Shown here piece after piece: positions 1-5,916 of a DNA stretch of 7,287 bases. A program made the translations under genes and the position numbers. Every line of letters starts with the position of its first letter. Within the stretch, counting starts at the first letter, position 1. The notes below the pieces were generated by a model that saw only the letters and a program-made list of their open reading frames with translations, did no database searches and had not been told where the DNA came from. The DNA comes from Bacteriovoracaceae bacterium (lineage in GTDB: Bacteria; Bdellovibrionota; Bacteriovoracia; Bacteriovoracales; Bacteriovoracaceae). The stretch covers positions 1-7,287 of the forward strand of contig SKIL01000216.1 of NCBI GenBank assembly GCA_007116425.1. Reading direction: 5' to 3'.

Positions 1-227
1 CAGGTAATGTGCTTGGTGCTTGGCTTGATACTGTAGCGGACAATAACCCTAGTTCGATTTTTAATGATTTTGGATTTGGATCTGGTGATTTTAATGCAAC
101 AGCAAGAGACACATTTTCAATACGAGACACATTTGATTCATATTTTGGTGGTAGAAACGCAGGTCATTCAAATTCTGGAAGTCTTAACCCTGATAATTAC
201 TCATTTGGGAATTATACTTTTGATTAA
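1..227 (+). CDS. C-terminal fragment of an unidentified Gly/Asn/Ser/Phe-rich protein
   Basis: The reading frame is open from the window's left edge (first whole codon at base 3) to a TAA at 225-227, so the gene begins outside the window and only about 74 C-terminal residues are visible. A GTG at position 9 could be called a start, but it has no Shine-Dalgarno sequence and the frame runs through it, so I treat it as internal. The tail is poor in Lys and rich in Gly, Asn, Ser, Asp and aromatic residues (for example FGFGSGDF and NYSFGNYTFD), with no cysteines and no membrane segment. I do not recognise a family. The next gene starts 9 bases downstream with its own SD, so the two are probably co-transcribed. 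A large secreted or surface protein, or the C-terminus of a polymorphic protein, would fit the composition, but this is speculation. Confidence 0.55.
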   Translation, partial: GNVLGAWLDTVADNNPSSIFNDFGFGSGDFNATARDTFSIRDTFDSYFGGRNAGHSNSGSLNPDNYSFGNYTFD

Positions 228-236
228 GAGGAAAAG

Positions 237-572
237 ATGTCAAATTCAATATTATACAAATTAGGATTTTCGAGAAGGTTTTATTTAGGGACTTTCTTAG
301 GTCTTATAAACTTCGCGCTGGCCTGGATAACATGGAGTTATTTTCCTGCAAATTATCAAGGAGCAACATTTACTTTTGTAGTCTTTGGGGCGACTTCTCC
401 TATACTTATTTTCAGGACTATTAAATGCCCAAAGTGCCACACTCAATTTATGTGGAATTATTTTAATAGCTCACAAACTCTACCTAAAACGTTCAGTCCA
501 TTTACATCAACATCCTGTCCAGAATGTCATTATGATCCTGACGACTTCCCCAGTAGTAATTTTGGTGCTTGA
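237..572 (+). CDS. Small two-helix membrane protein with a CPxC...CPxC zinc-ribbon-like tail
   Basis: A 111-residue protein starting at ATG 237, with AGAGG about five bases upstream that decides the start. Two hydrophobic segments at about residues 17-36 and 42-60 form a probable helical hairpin. They are followed by a hydrophilic tail with CPKCH at 64-68 and CPECH at 94-98. Four cysteines in two CPxC knuckles about 30 residues apart are the usual ligand set of a structural zinc ribbon, and each knuckle is followed by a His. With basic residues before helix 1 (R13, R14), both termini are probably cytoplasmic. It follows the fragmentary upstream gene closely, as in an operon. The family is unrecognised. 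Small membrane zinc-ribbon proteins occur in many unrelated roles, including as immunity partners of secreted toxins, but nothing here proves that. Confidence 0.75.
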   Translation: MSNSILYKLGFSRRFYLGTFLGLINFALAWITWSYFPANYQGATFTFVVFGATSPILIFRTIKCPKCHTQFMWNYFNSSQTLPKTFSPFTSTSCPECHYDPDDFPSSNFGA

Positions 573-626
573 TGGCTTTCGTGGAAGTCTCGTTGCTCTT
601 TTTGGTGCTCATGGTGAGATATTGTT

Positions 627-1550
627 TCAATTCGTGTTAATTATAGTCTTTTTGTTCGCTGATGACTGGCCTGTCTTCTCTTGAAGCTGTGGATGATGCT
701 CAAGAAAAGTTGCTATGTCTTCAAGTTCGTGCCCAAAGTTGGAGGGGATTTCTTGATAGAGCTCAGGGTAATAAGTGACAGGTAGGCCAATAACGTAATT
801 GGTTCCCTCTAGTAAAATCGGTCCTCCGCTATTACCACCATAGACGGAGCAGTTATGTCGGTGACGAGTTTGTTTGAGTTGGTCTCGGTAGTATTGAATT
901 TGAGGGTCTATGGGGGTGTTGCGAGATCGCTCTATCCATCTCGCAAAACCATCTTCATAATTATCGTGATCGAGAGCGTACCAAACGCTTTGAGTATCAC
1001 TCGGAAGAATCCAGCAGTTTTCGGTTGTGGTCGCTGAGCGATTTCTATCGCGATCCGAGGGGAAACCATACATTACGAGGCGGTCGTTTTCTTGTGGCGA
1101 AAAGTCGGCGAGTTTCAATGGTTTAATATAGTTTTTAACGCGATTTAAAAGCTGTGAACTGGCCTTTTGCTTGTCGGGATCTCGAATCTCAACTTCAATA
1201 ACCGCCACATCATGGCGCAAACTTGAGGCAATGACCTGTTTGCAGCGCCCACTAAATTCCTCTTTCATTTTTCCGTCTGGATAGATTCTGATTTCGTCAT
1301 CGTGGCAACTTTGAGAGATCGTCCAGTTGTAACAATGTCTAGCGGTTGCAAAAAAGAATCGATCTTGAGGATTCTTCACCCAGAAGCCGGTACAACCAGT
1401 TTTTTGTCCTGCTCGAACTGCGCGAGCAATATGTCTTAACTCTTCGGATGTCGTATCCCTTCTCCAAGAGTTTTCAAAAAAATTTTTCTCAAAAGCTTCT
1501 TCTGCAAAGCTAAAAGGAAGAGTACATAAGATAAGAAGGATAAGTTTCAT
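627..1550 (-). CDS. Secreted S1-family (trypsin/HtrA-like fold) serine protease
   Basis: A 307-residue protein with a Sec signal peptide at residues 1-16 (MK, hydrophobic core, FSFA before EEAF). The chymotrypsin-fold catalytic triad is readable: His72 in ATARHC, Asp114 in HDVAVI, Ser241 in GGNSGGP. The mature part has exactly six cysteines (53, 73, 82, 103, 179, 234). C53-C73 brackets the catalytic His as in trypsin, so three disulfides and an exported location are likely. The residue six before Ser241 is Ser, not Asp, so trypsin-like Arg/Lys specificity is not predicted. The GNSGGP form resembles HtrA/V8-type enzymes. No PDZ domain is present, and the polar tail after about 285 looks disordered. 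No propeptide is obvious, though residues 17-44 could act as one. The start is fixed by an in-frame stop four codons upstream; the SD is weak. Convergent with the zinc-ribbon gene, divergent from the CHAP-like gene. Substrate unknown. Confidence 0.9.
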   Translation of the reverse strand: MKLILLILCTLPFSFAEEAFEKNFFENSWRRDTTSEELRHIARAVRAGQKTGCTGFWVKNPQDRFFFATARHCYNWTISQSCHDDEIRIYPDGKMKEEFSGRCKQVIASSLRHDVAVIEVEIRDPDKQKASSQLLNRVKNYIKPLKLADFSPQENDRLVMYGFPSDRDRNRSATTTENCWILPSDTQSVWYALDHDNYEDGFARWIERSRNTPIDPQIQYYRDQLKQTRHRHNCSVYGGNSGGPILLEGTNYVIGLPVTYYPELYQEIPSNFGHELEDIATFLEHHPQLQEKTGQSSANKKTIINTN

Positions 1551-1592
1551 TTGTTGGATTTATCATAAGATTAAGTTGCTGAATTTACAAAT

Positions 1593-1598
1593 ATTATA
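1593..1598 (-). promoter_or_regulatory. Possible -10 element of the serine protease promoter
   Basis: Read on the minus strand this is a perfect TATAAT, about 43 bases upstream of the protease start codon, giving a plausible leader of roughly 35 bases. No convincing -35 hexamer lies 16-18 bases upstream; a TTGAGA on the minus strand at 1611-1616 is only 12 bases away. It is therefore a weak call in an AT-rich intergenic region. Confidence 0.3.
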
Positions 1599-1649
1599 GC
1601 GAGACATTTATCTCAACTTTTCTATCAGAACTGCCGATAAGTGATTGAT

Positions 1650-2912
1650 ATGATATACGCAAAAAAATTTATTTTCTTATTTTCTTTAGTTCTTTACTCA
1701 GCAGCTTTTGCACATGAGTTTAGTTTTACTAAAGATTTTGAGAGCTTTGATCGCTTTCATTCTACGCTGATCCATTTCTCTCAAAAAATTGAAAAAGATC
1801 TTCCGCTAAGGTCGAAGGAGGGTGACGCCATTCCTGCGACTATGCCGAGGACATCTGGTCTGCATTTTATCGAGATAATTGTAGATAGTGTCTTTTCACC
1901 TGTTATGGCCAGCACTCAAAGAGAGTTGTGCTTTTTTGCAGGATGGCCTAGTTATATGAATGGTGGTTATTGCGATACCCCCTGGTCTCACGATGGAGAT
2001 CGGTATTTACGTCCCATCGGAGACACCTATGGTAGAGATTACTTTTGTGGAAAGAGAGATGTCTTTCGATGTCACCCCGTGCTTTTTGGGCCAGGGGAAA
2101 GTGGTCGCGGACATTGTGTACCAACTAGCGGTTATGACGAGGTTTCGGGAATTTGCTTCGAGAAACTTTTGGAAGAACCAGATCAGATCTATAAAGCTTT
2201 TCAGCTGGATCCTGAATACCGAGAAACCTATCTAAATTATGTTCAGCATATTATTGAATACTGTCAGCAAGGTCATGATGTTGAAGCTTGCGAATATTTT
2301 ATGGCCAGTATTTTAGACCTAGATCAACGTGTTTGCAGTCTCGATGATATTCGGGCCCTGATGGGACAAGAGGCCATCGATCAACTTCAAAGCAATTGGT
2401 CTGATATCAAAACTGTTCTTGCTGGACGAGAAGAGCAGGCGGCGAAAAGGCAGGCCAGAATTGAGAAGTACTCAAATTCGGCCGAAGTACAAATTATGAT
2501 TAATACCATCCGCACCAACGCGGCCCGTGTGTGTACAGGACAGAGCACTCAAACTTGTCGAGCATCTAAAAACCCTCGACAAAATAGAGGCCTTTGTTGG
2601 CGCTATGTAAAACTTGGTCTTGTGGATAGTGGTCTGACTGATAGCTATGTGGTGAGTAGGTTTGCGGTTGAGGCCGAAAGAAAACTTCCTGCGCGCGGCT
2701 TTACAAATATTCTAGAGGATAATCCCTCGATGCGAAGTATAGATGCACCGATTGGCGCCATATTAGTTTATGAAAAGTTCCCGGGAAGTAGAACTCCTGG
2801 GCATATTGAAGTAAAATTGGGTGATGATGAATATGGTAGTGACTTTATTTCTAACCGTCCAATTGACCAGTATAATCCAGCGAGAAGACTTGTTGGGATT
2901 TACATTAAATAG
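1650..2912 (+). CDS. Secreted cysteine-rich protein with C-terminal CHAP-like (NlpC/P60) hydrolase domain
   Basis: About 420 residues. I prefer ATG 1650 over the in-frame GTG at 1641 because it gives a standard signal peptide (MIYAKKF, hydrophobic core, SAAFA before HEF); neither start has a strong SD. Numbered from ATG 1650, residues about 90-175 are Cys-rich (C94, 108, 133, 141, 156, 169) with the segment FRCHPVLFGPG. A helical region with paired cysteines follows (C205/C214, C229, C295/C303) and an Arg/Glu/Lys helix near 255-275. The C-terminal domain holds CWRYVK (Cys316) and PGHIEVK (His385), preceded by a PIGAILVYE strand. This is the Cys...GDxxxF/Y...GHxxxV order of CHAP/NlpC-P60 enzymes, which cleave peptidoglycan peptides or amides. 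The third catalytic residue is not certain. It is the first gene of an operon with the small exported protein downstream. Hydrolase fold is likely; substrate is inferred. Confidence 0.75.
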   Translation: MIYAKKFIFLFSLVLYSAAFAHEFSFTKDFESFDRFHSTLIHFSQKIEKDLPLRSKEGDAIPATMPRTSGLHFIEIIVDSVFSPVMASTQRELCFFAGWPSYMNGGYCDTPWSHDGDRYLRPIGDTYGRDYFCGKRDVFRCHPVLFGPGESGRGHCVPTSGYDEVSGICFEKLLEEPDQIYKAFQLDPEYRETYLNYVQHIIEYCQQGHDVEACEYFMASILDLDQRVCSLDDIRALMGQEAIDQLQSNWSDIKTVLAGREEQAAKRQARIEKYSNSAEVQIMINTIRTNAARVCTGQSTQTCRASKNPRQNRGLCWRYVKLGLVDSGLTDSYVVSRFAVEAERKLPARGFTNILEDNPSMRSIDAPIGAILVYEKFPGSRTPGHIEVKLGDDEYGSDFISNRPIDQYNPARRLVGIYIK

Positions 2913-2915
2913 GAG
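2911..2915 (+). promoter_or_regulatory. Shine-Dalgarno AGGAG overlapping the upstream stop codon
   Basis: AGGAG begins inside the TAG stop (2910-2912) of the CHAP-like gene. It lies 6 bases before ATT at 2922 but 18 bases before the first canonical in-frame start, TTG 2934. The spacing supports initiation at ATT 2922 and translational coupling of the two genes. Confidence 0.6.
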
Positions 2916-2921
2916 TCTGTT

Positions 2922-3335
2922 ATTAAGCTTTTATTGACGTTCGCATTCTTTTTTAGCTTGAGTTTTGGCCATGTCTTTGCGCAGGACTTAGAGACGCATG
3001 CCGATTTTGATATGATTACCACTGAACTTGCTACAACTGTCGCGCAGGAGGACGATGGGCTTTTTCGCACATATCAGCTAATGCAAAAAGTTGTGAGTTA
3101 TTATCTTGAGACTCGAGATCAAGACAGCTTGGCCCAGGCCTTGAGTTTTTATAAGTCAATTTTTAAGTATGATCTCAATCATTTTATCGTTGAGATGTAT
3201 CTTCCGATTTTACGTCAAGATAAAAAAGGCCTCATTTTGGCCTTAGAGAAAAGTTCTCTTGCGATTGAAGACCGCAAAGAATTTTTACGTAGGCTTGAAA
3301 GTGCTCGAAGGGAGCATGATGAGGGTAACGATTAG
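2922..3335 (+). CDS. Small exported helical protein of unknown function, probable ATT start
   Basis: About 137 residues from ATT 2922 (133 from TTG 2934). The ATT start gives MKLLLTFAFFF..., a textbook signal peptide with a Lys in the n-region and cleavage after GHVFA (residue 20). The TTG start would remove the only positive charge. The AGGAG spacing also favours ATT. The mature part is about 117 residues, cysteine-free, acidic and rich in Leu, Glu, Asp and Lys, and reads as a bundle of amphipathic helices (around FRTYQLMQKVVSYY, LAQALSFYKSIF, LILALEK and KEFLRRLESARRE) possibly of TPR-like type. No catalytic motif is visible. Nine bases separate it from the CHAP-like gene, so it may be a periplasmic partner or inhibitor of that enzyme. 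That role is inferred from the neighbourhood only. Confidence 0.7.
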   Translation: MKLLLTFAFFFSLSFGHVFAQDLETHADFDMITTELATTVAQEDDGLFRTYQLMQKVVSYYLETRDQDSLAQALSFYKSIFKYDLNHFIVEMYLPILRQDKKGLILALEKSSLAIEDRKEFLRRLESARREHDEGND

Positions 3336-3348
3336 AACTGCTTCTAGG

Positions 3349-3374
3349 TCGCTCTAAGAGATCGCTTTAAAAGA
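3349..3374 (+). repeat. Tandem 13-bp imperfect repeat, each unit with internal dyad symmetry
   Basis: Two abutting units, TCGCTCTAAGAGA (3349-3361) and TCGCTTTAAAAGA (3362-3374), match at 11 of 13 positions. Each contains a 9-bp near-perfect palindrome centred on A (CTCT-A-AGAG and CTTT-A-AAAG). The two differences between units are symmetric, so each keeps its dyad. The block lies just after the stop codon at 3333-3335 and about 150 bases before the PilZ gene. It could be a tandem operator for a dimeric regulator or a chance simple repeat. Confidence 0.5.
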
Positions 3375-3483
3375 CCGCCAAACTATTGAGGCAATGAATG
3401 ACTATTTTTAAATGAAATTTAATTTTAAAGGACAGCTTCTTAAGCTCTTATTATTTCAAAGATCTCTTTAACTTGAGGTTATT

Positions 3484-3509
3484 AAGCTTGTGCTGAGAAC
3501 TCCAAGCTT
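3484..3509 (+). promoter_or_regulatory. Hairpin in the leader of the PilZ gene
   Basis: AAGCTTG (3484-3490) pairs perfectly with CAAGCTT (3503-3509) around a 12-base loop, ending 6 bases before the GGTGG ribosome-binding site (3516-3520). No T-tract follows, so it is not an intrinsic terminator. It may affect translation or mRNA stability, or be a protein-binding inverted repeat. Confidence 0.4.
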
Positions 3510-3523
3510 TAAACTGGTGGACT

Positions 3524-4294
3524 ATGAAAACGAAACCGATCTTTATTAAAATTTTATGTATCTTTTTTCTCATCGAGCCACTGGTTAAGATCCTTTATTT
3601 TAAGATCGCAACCGGCTTTTCGTTTACATTGATTCTTTCTAATATTCTCTCCAGACAAGGCTTTATGGAGATTTTTAGTTTTTGGCTGGCCTTTCCTTTG
3701 GCCGGACTTTGTCTATTAAAGCTGAGAAACTGGACTTATTTTCTTTTTATGTACCTTCTAATTTATAACTCTTATGTCATTATGACCTACGAGCGATTCA
3801 CTTGGCCGTATAATAGTGATGCTCCGTTTTTCTATAATTATATCCTGACTTTTGCGGCCCTTTTTGTGGTGGCCCTCTTTATCTTACCAGTTATTAGAGA
3901 GCCATTTTTTAATGATAAAATTCGCTGGTGGGAAAGTCGCAAGCGATTTAAGCTGGGAATTGAAGGCCATCTTTTTGATGGAGAAAAAAATATTCCTGTA
4001 AAAATCGTCAATATTTCTTATAGTGGTGTTTTGCTCCAAACAGATTTCGACCTTGAGGACCATGATTCGATTATCTTAACCTGGTCTGATCGCCACTTTG
4101 ACTTTTCCATGCCTCTGACGATAGTGCGTCGTCATACCCATGGGCCTGACAAGTACGGTGCACGTTTCAGTGGGCATAACTTTCAAGATAAACTTGAGCT
4201 ATATCGCTATATTTTAGACCTTGAGGGACGGTGTCGAGATGCGTCATCTTCAGTCCGCGAGGTCGAAAATGTTGGTGCTTCCCATCTAAAGTGA
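3524..4294 (+). CDS. Four-helix membrane protein with C-terminal PilZ (c-di-GMP-binding) domain
   Basis: 256 residues from ATG 3524, with a modest GGTGG SD. Four hydrophobic segments (about residues 5-27, 48-67, 70-88, 104-124) form an N-terminal membrane domain without a known signature. A cytoplasmic PilZ domain follows at about 137-232. The Arg-rich entry motif is SRKRFKL (138-144), and the second signature N-x-S-x-x-G is NISYSG (163-168), followed by the expected beta strands (ILTW, FSMPLTIVRR, KYGARFSG). In the PilZ family these motifs wrap a c-di-GMP dimer, so binding is likely though not proven. The RxxxR spacing is not textbook. The last 25 residues are a polar tail. A CBS-domain gene follows after 43 bases. 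A role in c-di-GMP control of motility or envelope processes is inferred from the family. Confidence 0.85.
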   Translation: MKTKPIFIKILCIFFLIEPLVKILYFKIATGFSFTLILSNILSRQGFMEIFSFWLAFPLAGLCLLKLRNWTYFLFMYLLIYNSYVIMTYERFTWPYNSDAPFFYNYILTFAALFVVALFILPVIREPFFNDKIRWWESRKRFKLGIEGHLFDGEKNIPVKIVNISYSGVLLQTDFDLEDHDSIILTWSDRHFDFSMPLTIVRRHTHGPDKYGARFSGHNFQDKLELYRYILDLEGRCRDASSSVREVENVGASHLK

Positions 4295-4337
4295 TATTAT
4301 ATGTCCAAATTTTCATCACTGTGATCGAGGAGGACAT

Positions 4338-4850
4338 ATGACGGATAAGGCCCAACGCTATAAATTGCCGAAAGTTGAAGACATTATGACAAGAAAAGCG
4401 GTTGCTTTTACTACTGAGTTCAATACCGTAGACGTGCTTAGAACATTAAATAAGCATCGCATTTCCTCGGCACCTGTCCTCAAAGAGGCTTCTTCGAAAG
4501 AAATTATCGGTTTTATCTCTGAAGAAGATTGTATGAATGCGATCGCGAATAATAGCTTTTTCGATGACTTTCGCAATCTCTCGATTGAGCCTGTGATGAA
4601 AAAAGAAGTTAAAACCGTAACTCCTGAAATGAGCTTATACGAGCTGGAAAACTTCTTTCGATCATCTCACCTAAAGCACGCTCCTGTCGTTTCTGATACT
4701 GGTGAGCTTATGGGAATTGTCAGTCGTCGAGACGTTTTAGTGGCACTCGAAAAAATTGTTGATGATATTGGCCTACAAAAAGAGAAAACAAAGACTCCAG
4801 TTGTTTTATCTGAAAAGGAAATGGCCAAGTTTATTTTGAAGAATCGATAA
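4338..4850 (+). CDS. Two-CBS-domain protein (Bateman module, stand-alone)
   Basis: 170 residues from ATG 4338, behind a strong GAGGAGGA Shine-Dalgarno sequence (4327-4334). Almost all of it is a tandem CBS pair. CBS1 spans about 12-70 (VEDIMTRKAVAF..., SAPVL, IIGFISEEDC) and CBS2 about 83-141 (VMKKEVKTVTPEMSL..., HAPVV, LMGIVSRRDVL). Such Bateman modules typically bind AMP, ATP or related adenine nucleotides and switch a partner protein. There is no fused enzyme, channel or signalling domain, no signal peptide and no membrane segment, so it should act in the cytoplasm through a partner. The 29-residue Lys/Glu-rich tail is unassigned. It lies 43 bases after the membrane PilZ gene in the same direction, and its stop codon runs into the shared terminator. 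Ligand and target are unknown. Confidence 0.92.
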   Translation: MTDKAQRYKLPKVEDIMTRKAVAFTTEFNTVDVLRTLNKHRISSAPVLKEASSKEIIGFISEEDCMNAIANNSFFDDFRNLSIEPVMKKEVKTVTPEMSLYELENFFRSSHLKHAPVVSDTGELMGIVSRRDVLVALEKIVDDIGLQKEKTKTPVVLSEKEMAKFILKNR

Positions 4851-4887
4851 AAAAGCACCGGCCCTTCTCTAAAAGTAGGGCCGGTTT
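4849..4887. terminator. Bidirectional intrinsic terminator between convergent genes
   Basis: A GC-rich stem of 9 bp, ACCGGCCCT (4857-4865) with AGGGCCGGT (4877-4885), encloses an 11-base loop. On the minus strand it is followed by GC and six Ts (4854-4849), a strong terminator for the secreted-protein operon. On the plus strand only three Ts follow, interrupted by AAA, so termination of the PilZ-CBS unit may be weaker. It sits exactly between two convergent stop codons. Confidence 0.88.
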
Positions 4888-4891
4888 AAAA

Positions 4892-5314
4892 TTAGAACTG
4901 GAGTCGATATCCGTAATTTACTATTTTAATAATTCGATCGCGTTTAAGATTCTCTACTAAAACTAAACATCCACCAGTATCTGCATTAACTCTTGTCTTA
5001 ATCTTCGTGACGAGGTCGACGAGATAAAAATCTTCTCCTCGAGAATTGGAATAATAATATTGAGAGTGCGTGACACGATTTTTTCTGGCCTTATCTAGTT
5101 TGCAGTCGGCACTGTTACTCCTAATTTCATAGTTGAGAGAAGGAAGAGCGAAGCTTCCATCTTTTTGTCCGATTGCCGTCACTTGAAAATGAACCTCAAA
5201 ACCTCTTTCTAAGCCATCTCCAATAATTTCTTGATAAAATTCGTGTGTCTGATTTGAGGCAAATGCCACATTAAAAAAACTTAATGCAAGAAAAATAAGT
5301 CCAGATTTCTTCAC
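4892..5314 (-). CDS. Small secreted protein of unknown family, second gene of a minus-strand pair
   Basis: 140 residues from GTG 5314, preceded by AGGAG six bases upstream. The GTG overlaps the TGA stop of the gene before it (GTGA), which implies translational coupling. The signal peptide is residues 1-19 (MKKSG, hydrophobic core, NVAFA before SNQ). The mature protein of about 121 residues is rich in beta-type segments (GFEVHFQVTAIG, YYYSNSRGEDFYLVDLVTKI, GGCLVLVENL) with just two cysteines, C71 and C116, likely one disulfide. It reads as a small beta-sheet domain and ends in an aromatic residue (YGYRLQF). Its composition and architecture resemble its operon partner (small, all-beta, two Cys). 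I do not recognise the family. Terminates at the strong hairpin just downstream. Confidence 0.8.
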   Translation of the reverse strand: MKKSGLIFLALSFFNVAFASNQTHEFYQEIIGDGLERGFEVHFQVTAIGQKDGSFALPSLNYEIRSNSADCKLDKARKNRVTHSQYYYSNSRGEDFYLVDLVTKIKTRVNADTGGCLVLVENLKRDRIIKIVNYGYRLQF

Positions 5315-5832
5315 CGCTGTCTCCTGTACTGGCTGGTTAAGCTATAGTTACCGATAATGGGAATATTTGTAGCAGAAAATTCCACTTTGCCAATACCTAT
5401 CTCCGGTAAATCGGGACAATAAGTAAATTCAGCTTCCCAGTTGGCCCTGCGGCTTTTTGGAAAGACGTGAATCACATGACAATCATAGTAGCTTCTCCAG
5501 TCTGTACGGCCGAGATGAGTGAGTCGAACTTTGTCGTCTTCATAGATTCCATCTCTTTCTAAATCGATATAGCCTTGTTCTTCCTTAAAATCGGCCGGGA
5601 TTTCTTGAGTTGTCATACCTTTTTCGCTTCTTCTCATCATCATAAATCTAAACTCGAATTCGTAGTTGAGCTTTAATTCAATACTTTCAACAGAGACATC
5701 CCGATATTGAATCATGATATTGCCCTTTCTCGCTATTCGCGTGGTATCGATTTGATGGAGAATTCCTCTAGAGAACTCTTGGGCAAAACTAAATTGTGCG
5801 CTAAAAATGAGTGTTAAGATAAGATGGACCAT
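5311..5832 (-). CDS. Small secreted beta-rich protein of unknown family, first gene of a minus-strand pair
   Basis: 173 residues from ATG 5832, with AAGGGGAG about five bases upstream. Signal peptide at residues 1-17 (MVHLILTLIF..., FSFA before QEF). The mature part is about 155 residues, with alternating hydrophobic strands (NIMIQYRDVSVESIELKLNYEFEFRF) and a charged middle (EEQGYIDLERDGIYEDDKVRL). There are two cysteines, C118 (YYDCHVIHVF) and C139 (FTYCPDLP), 21 residues apart, plausibly a disulfide. The run MMMRR at 64-68 is unusual but unexplained. Its stop overlaps the next gene's start by four bases, so both proteins are probably made together and may interact in the periplasm or outside. 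No catalytic motif or known family is visible. Confidence 0.8.
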   Translation of the reverse strand: MVHLILTLIFSAQFSFAQEFSRGILHQIDTTRIARKGNIMIQYRDVSVESIELKLNYEFEFRFMMMRRSEKGMTTQEIPADFKEEQGYIDLERDGIYEDDKVRLTHLGRTDWRSYYDCHVIHVFPKSRRANWEAEFTYCPDLPEIGIGKVEFSATNIPIIGNYSLTSQYRRQR

Positions 5833-5916
5833 GGAGCTCCCCTTTAATTTCTAACCTTTAATACTTGAGAATTGCTTTAAAGGAAGGCCCCGCTGTAATT
5901 TTTGCATTTAAACTTG

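Larger units (their letters stand above)
3336..3523. other. 188-base intergenic leader region ahead of the PilZ gene
   Basis: This is the longest gene-free stretch in the window. It holds the tandem 13-bp repeat at its left end, a short inverted repeat AGCTT-CTT-AAGCT at 3434-3446, and a 7-bp hairpin at 3484-3509. No convincing sigma70 promoter pair was found, and no hairpin with a T-tract follows the upstream operon. No conserved RNA family was recognised by eye. Confidence 0.4.

Noticed and set aside
560..614. Direct 10-base repeat TTTTGGTGCT at 560-569 and 600-609, straddling the zinc-ribbon stop codon
   Set aside because: Only 10 bases in an AT-rich region, with the flanks diverging at once; no link to a mobile element or site.
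608..618. Small hairpin CTCA-TGG-TGAG between the convergent zinc-ribbon and protease genes
   Set aside because: 4-bp stem without a T-tract; not credible as a terminator.
385..684. Open frame overlapping the zinc-ribbon gene and running into the protease 3' end
   Set aside because: Overlaps two better-supported genes in another frame, has no SD and no recognisable domain; a shadow frame.
1641..1649. GTG start giving three extra residues for the CHAP-like protein
   Set aside because: No SD for the GTG; ATG 1650 gives a normal signal peptide length and n-region.
4315..4325. Inverted repeat ATCAC-T-GTGAT just before the CBS gene SD
   Set aside because: Only 5-bp arms with no extension; too short to claim an operator such as a CRP-type site.
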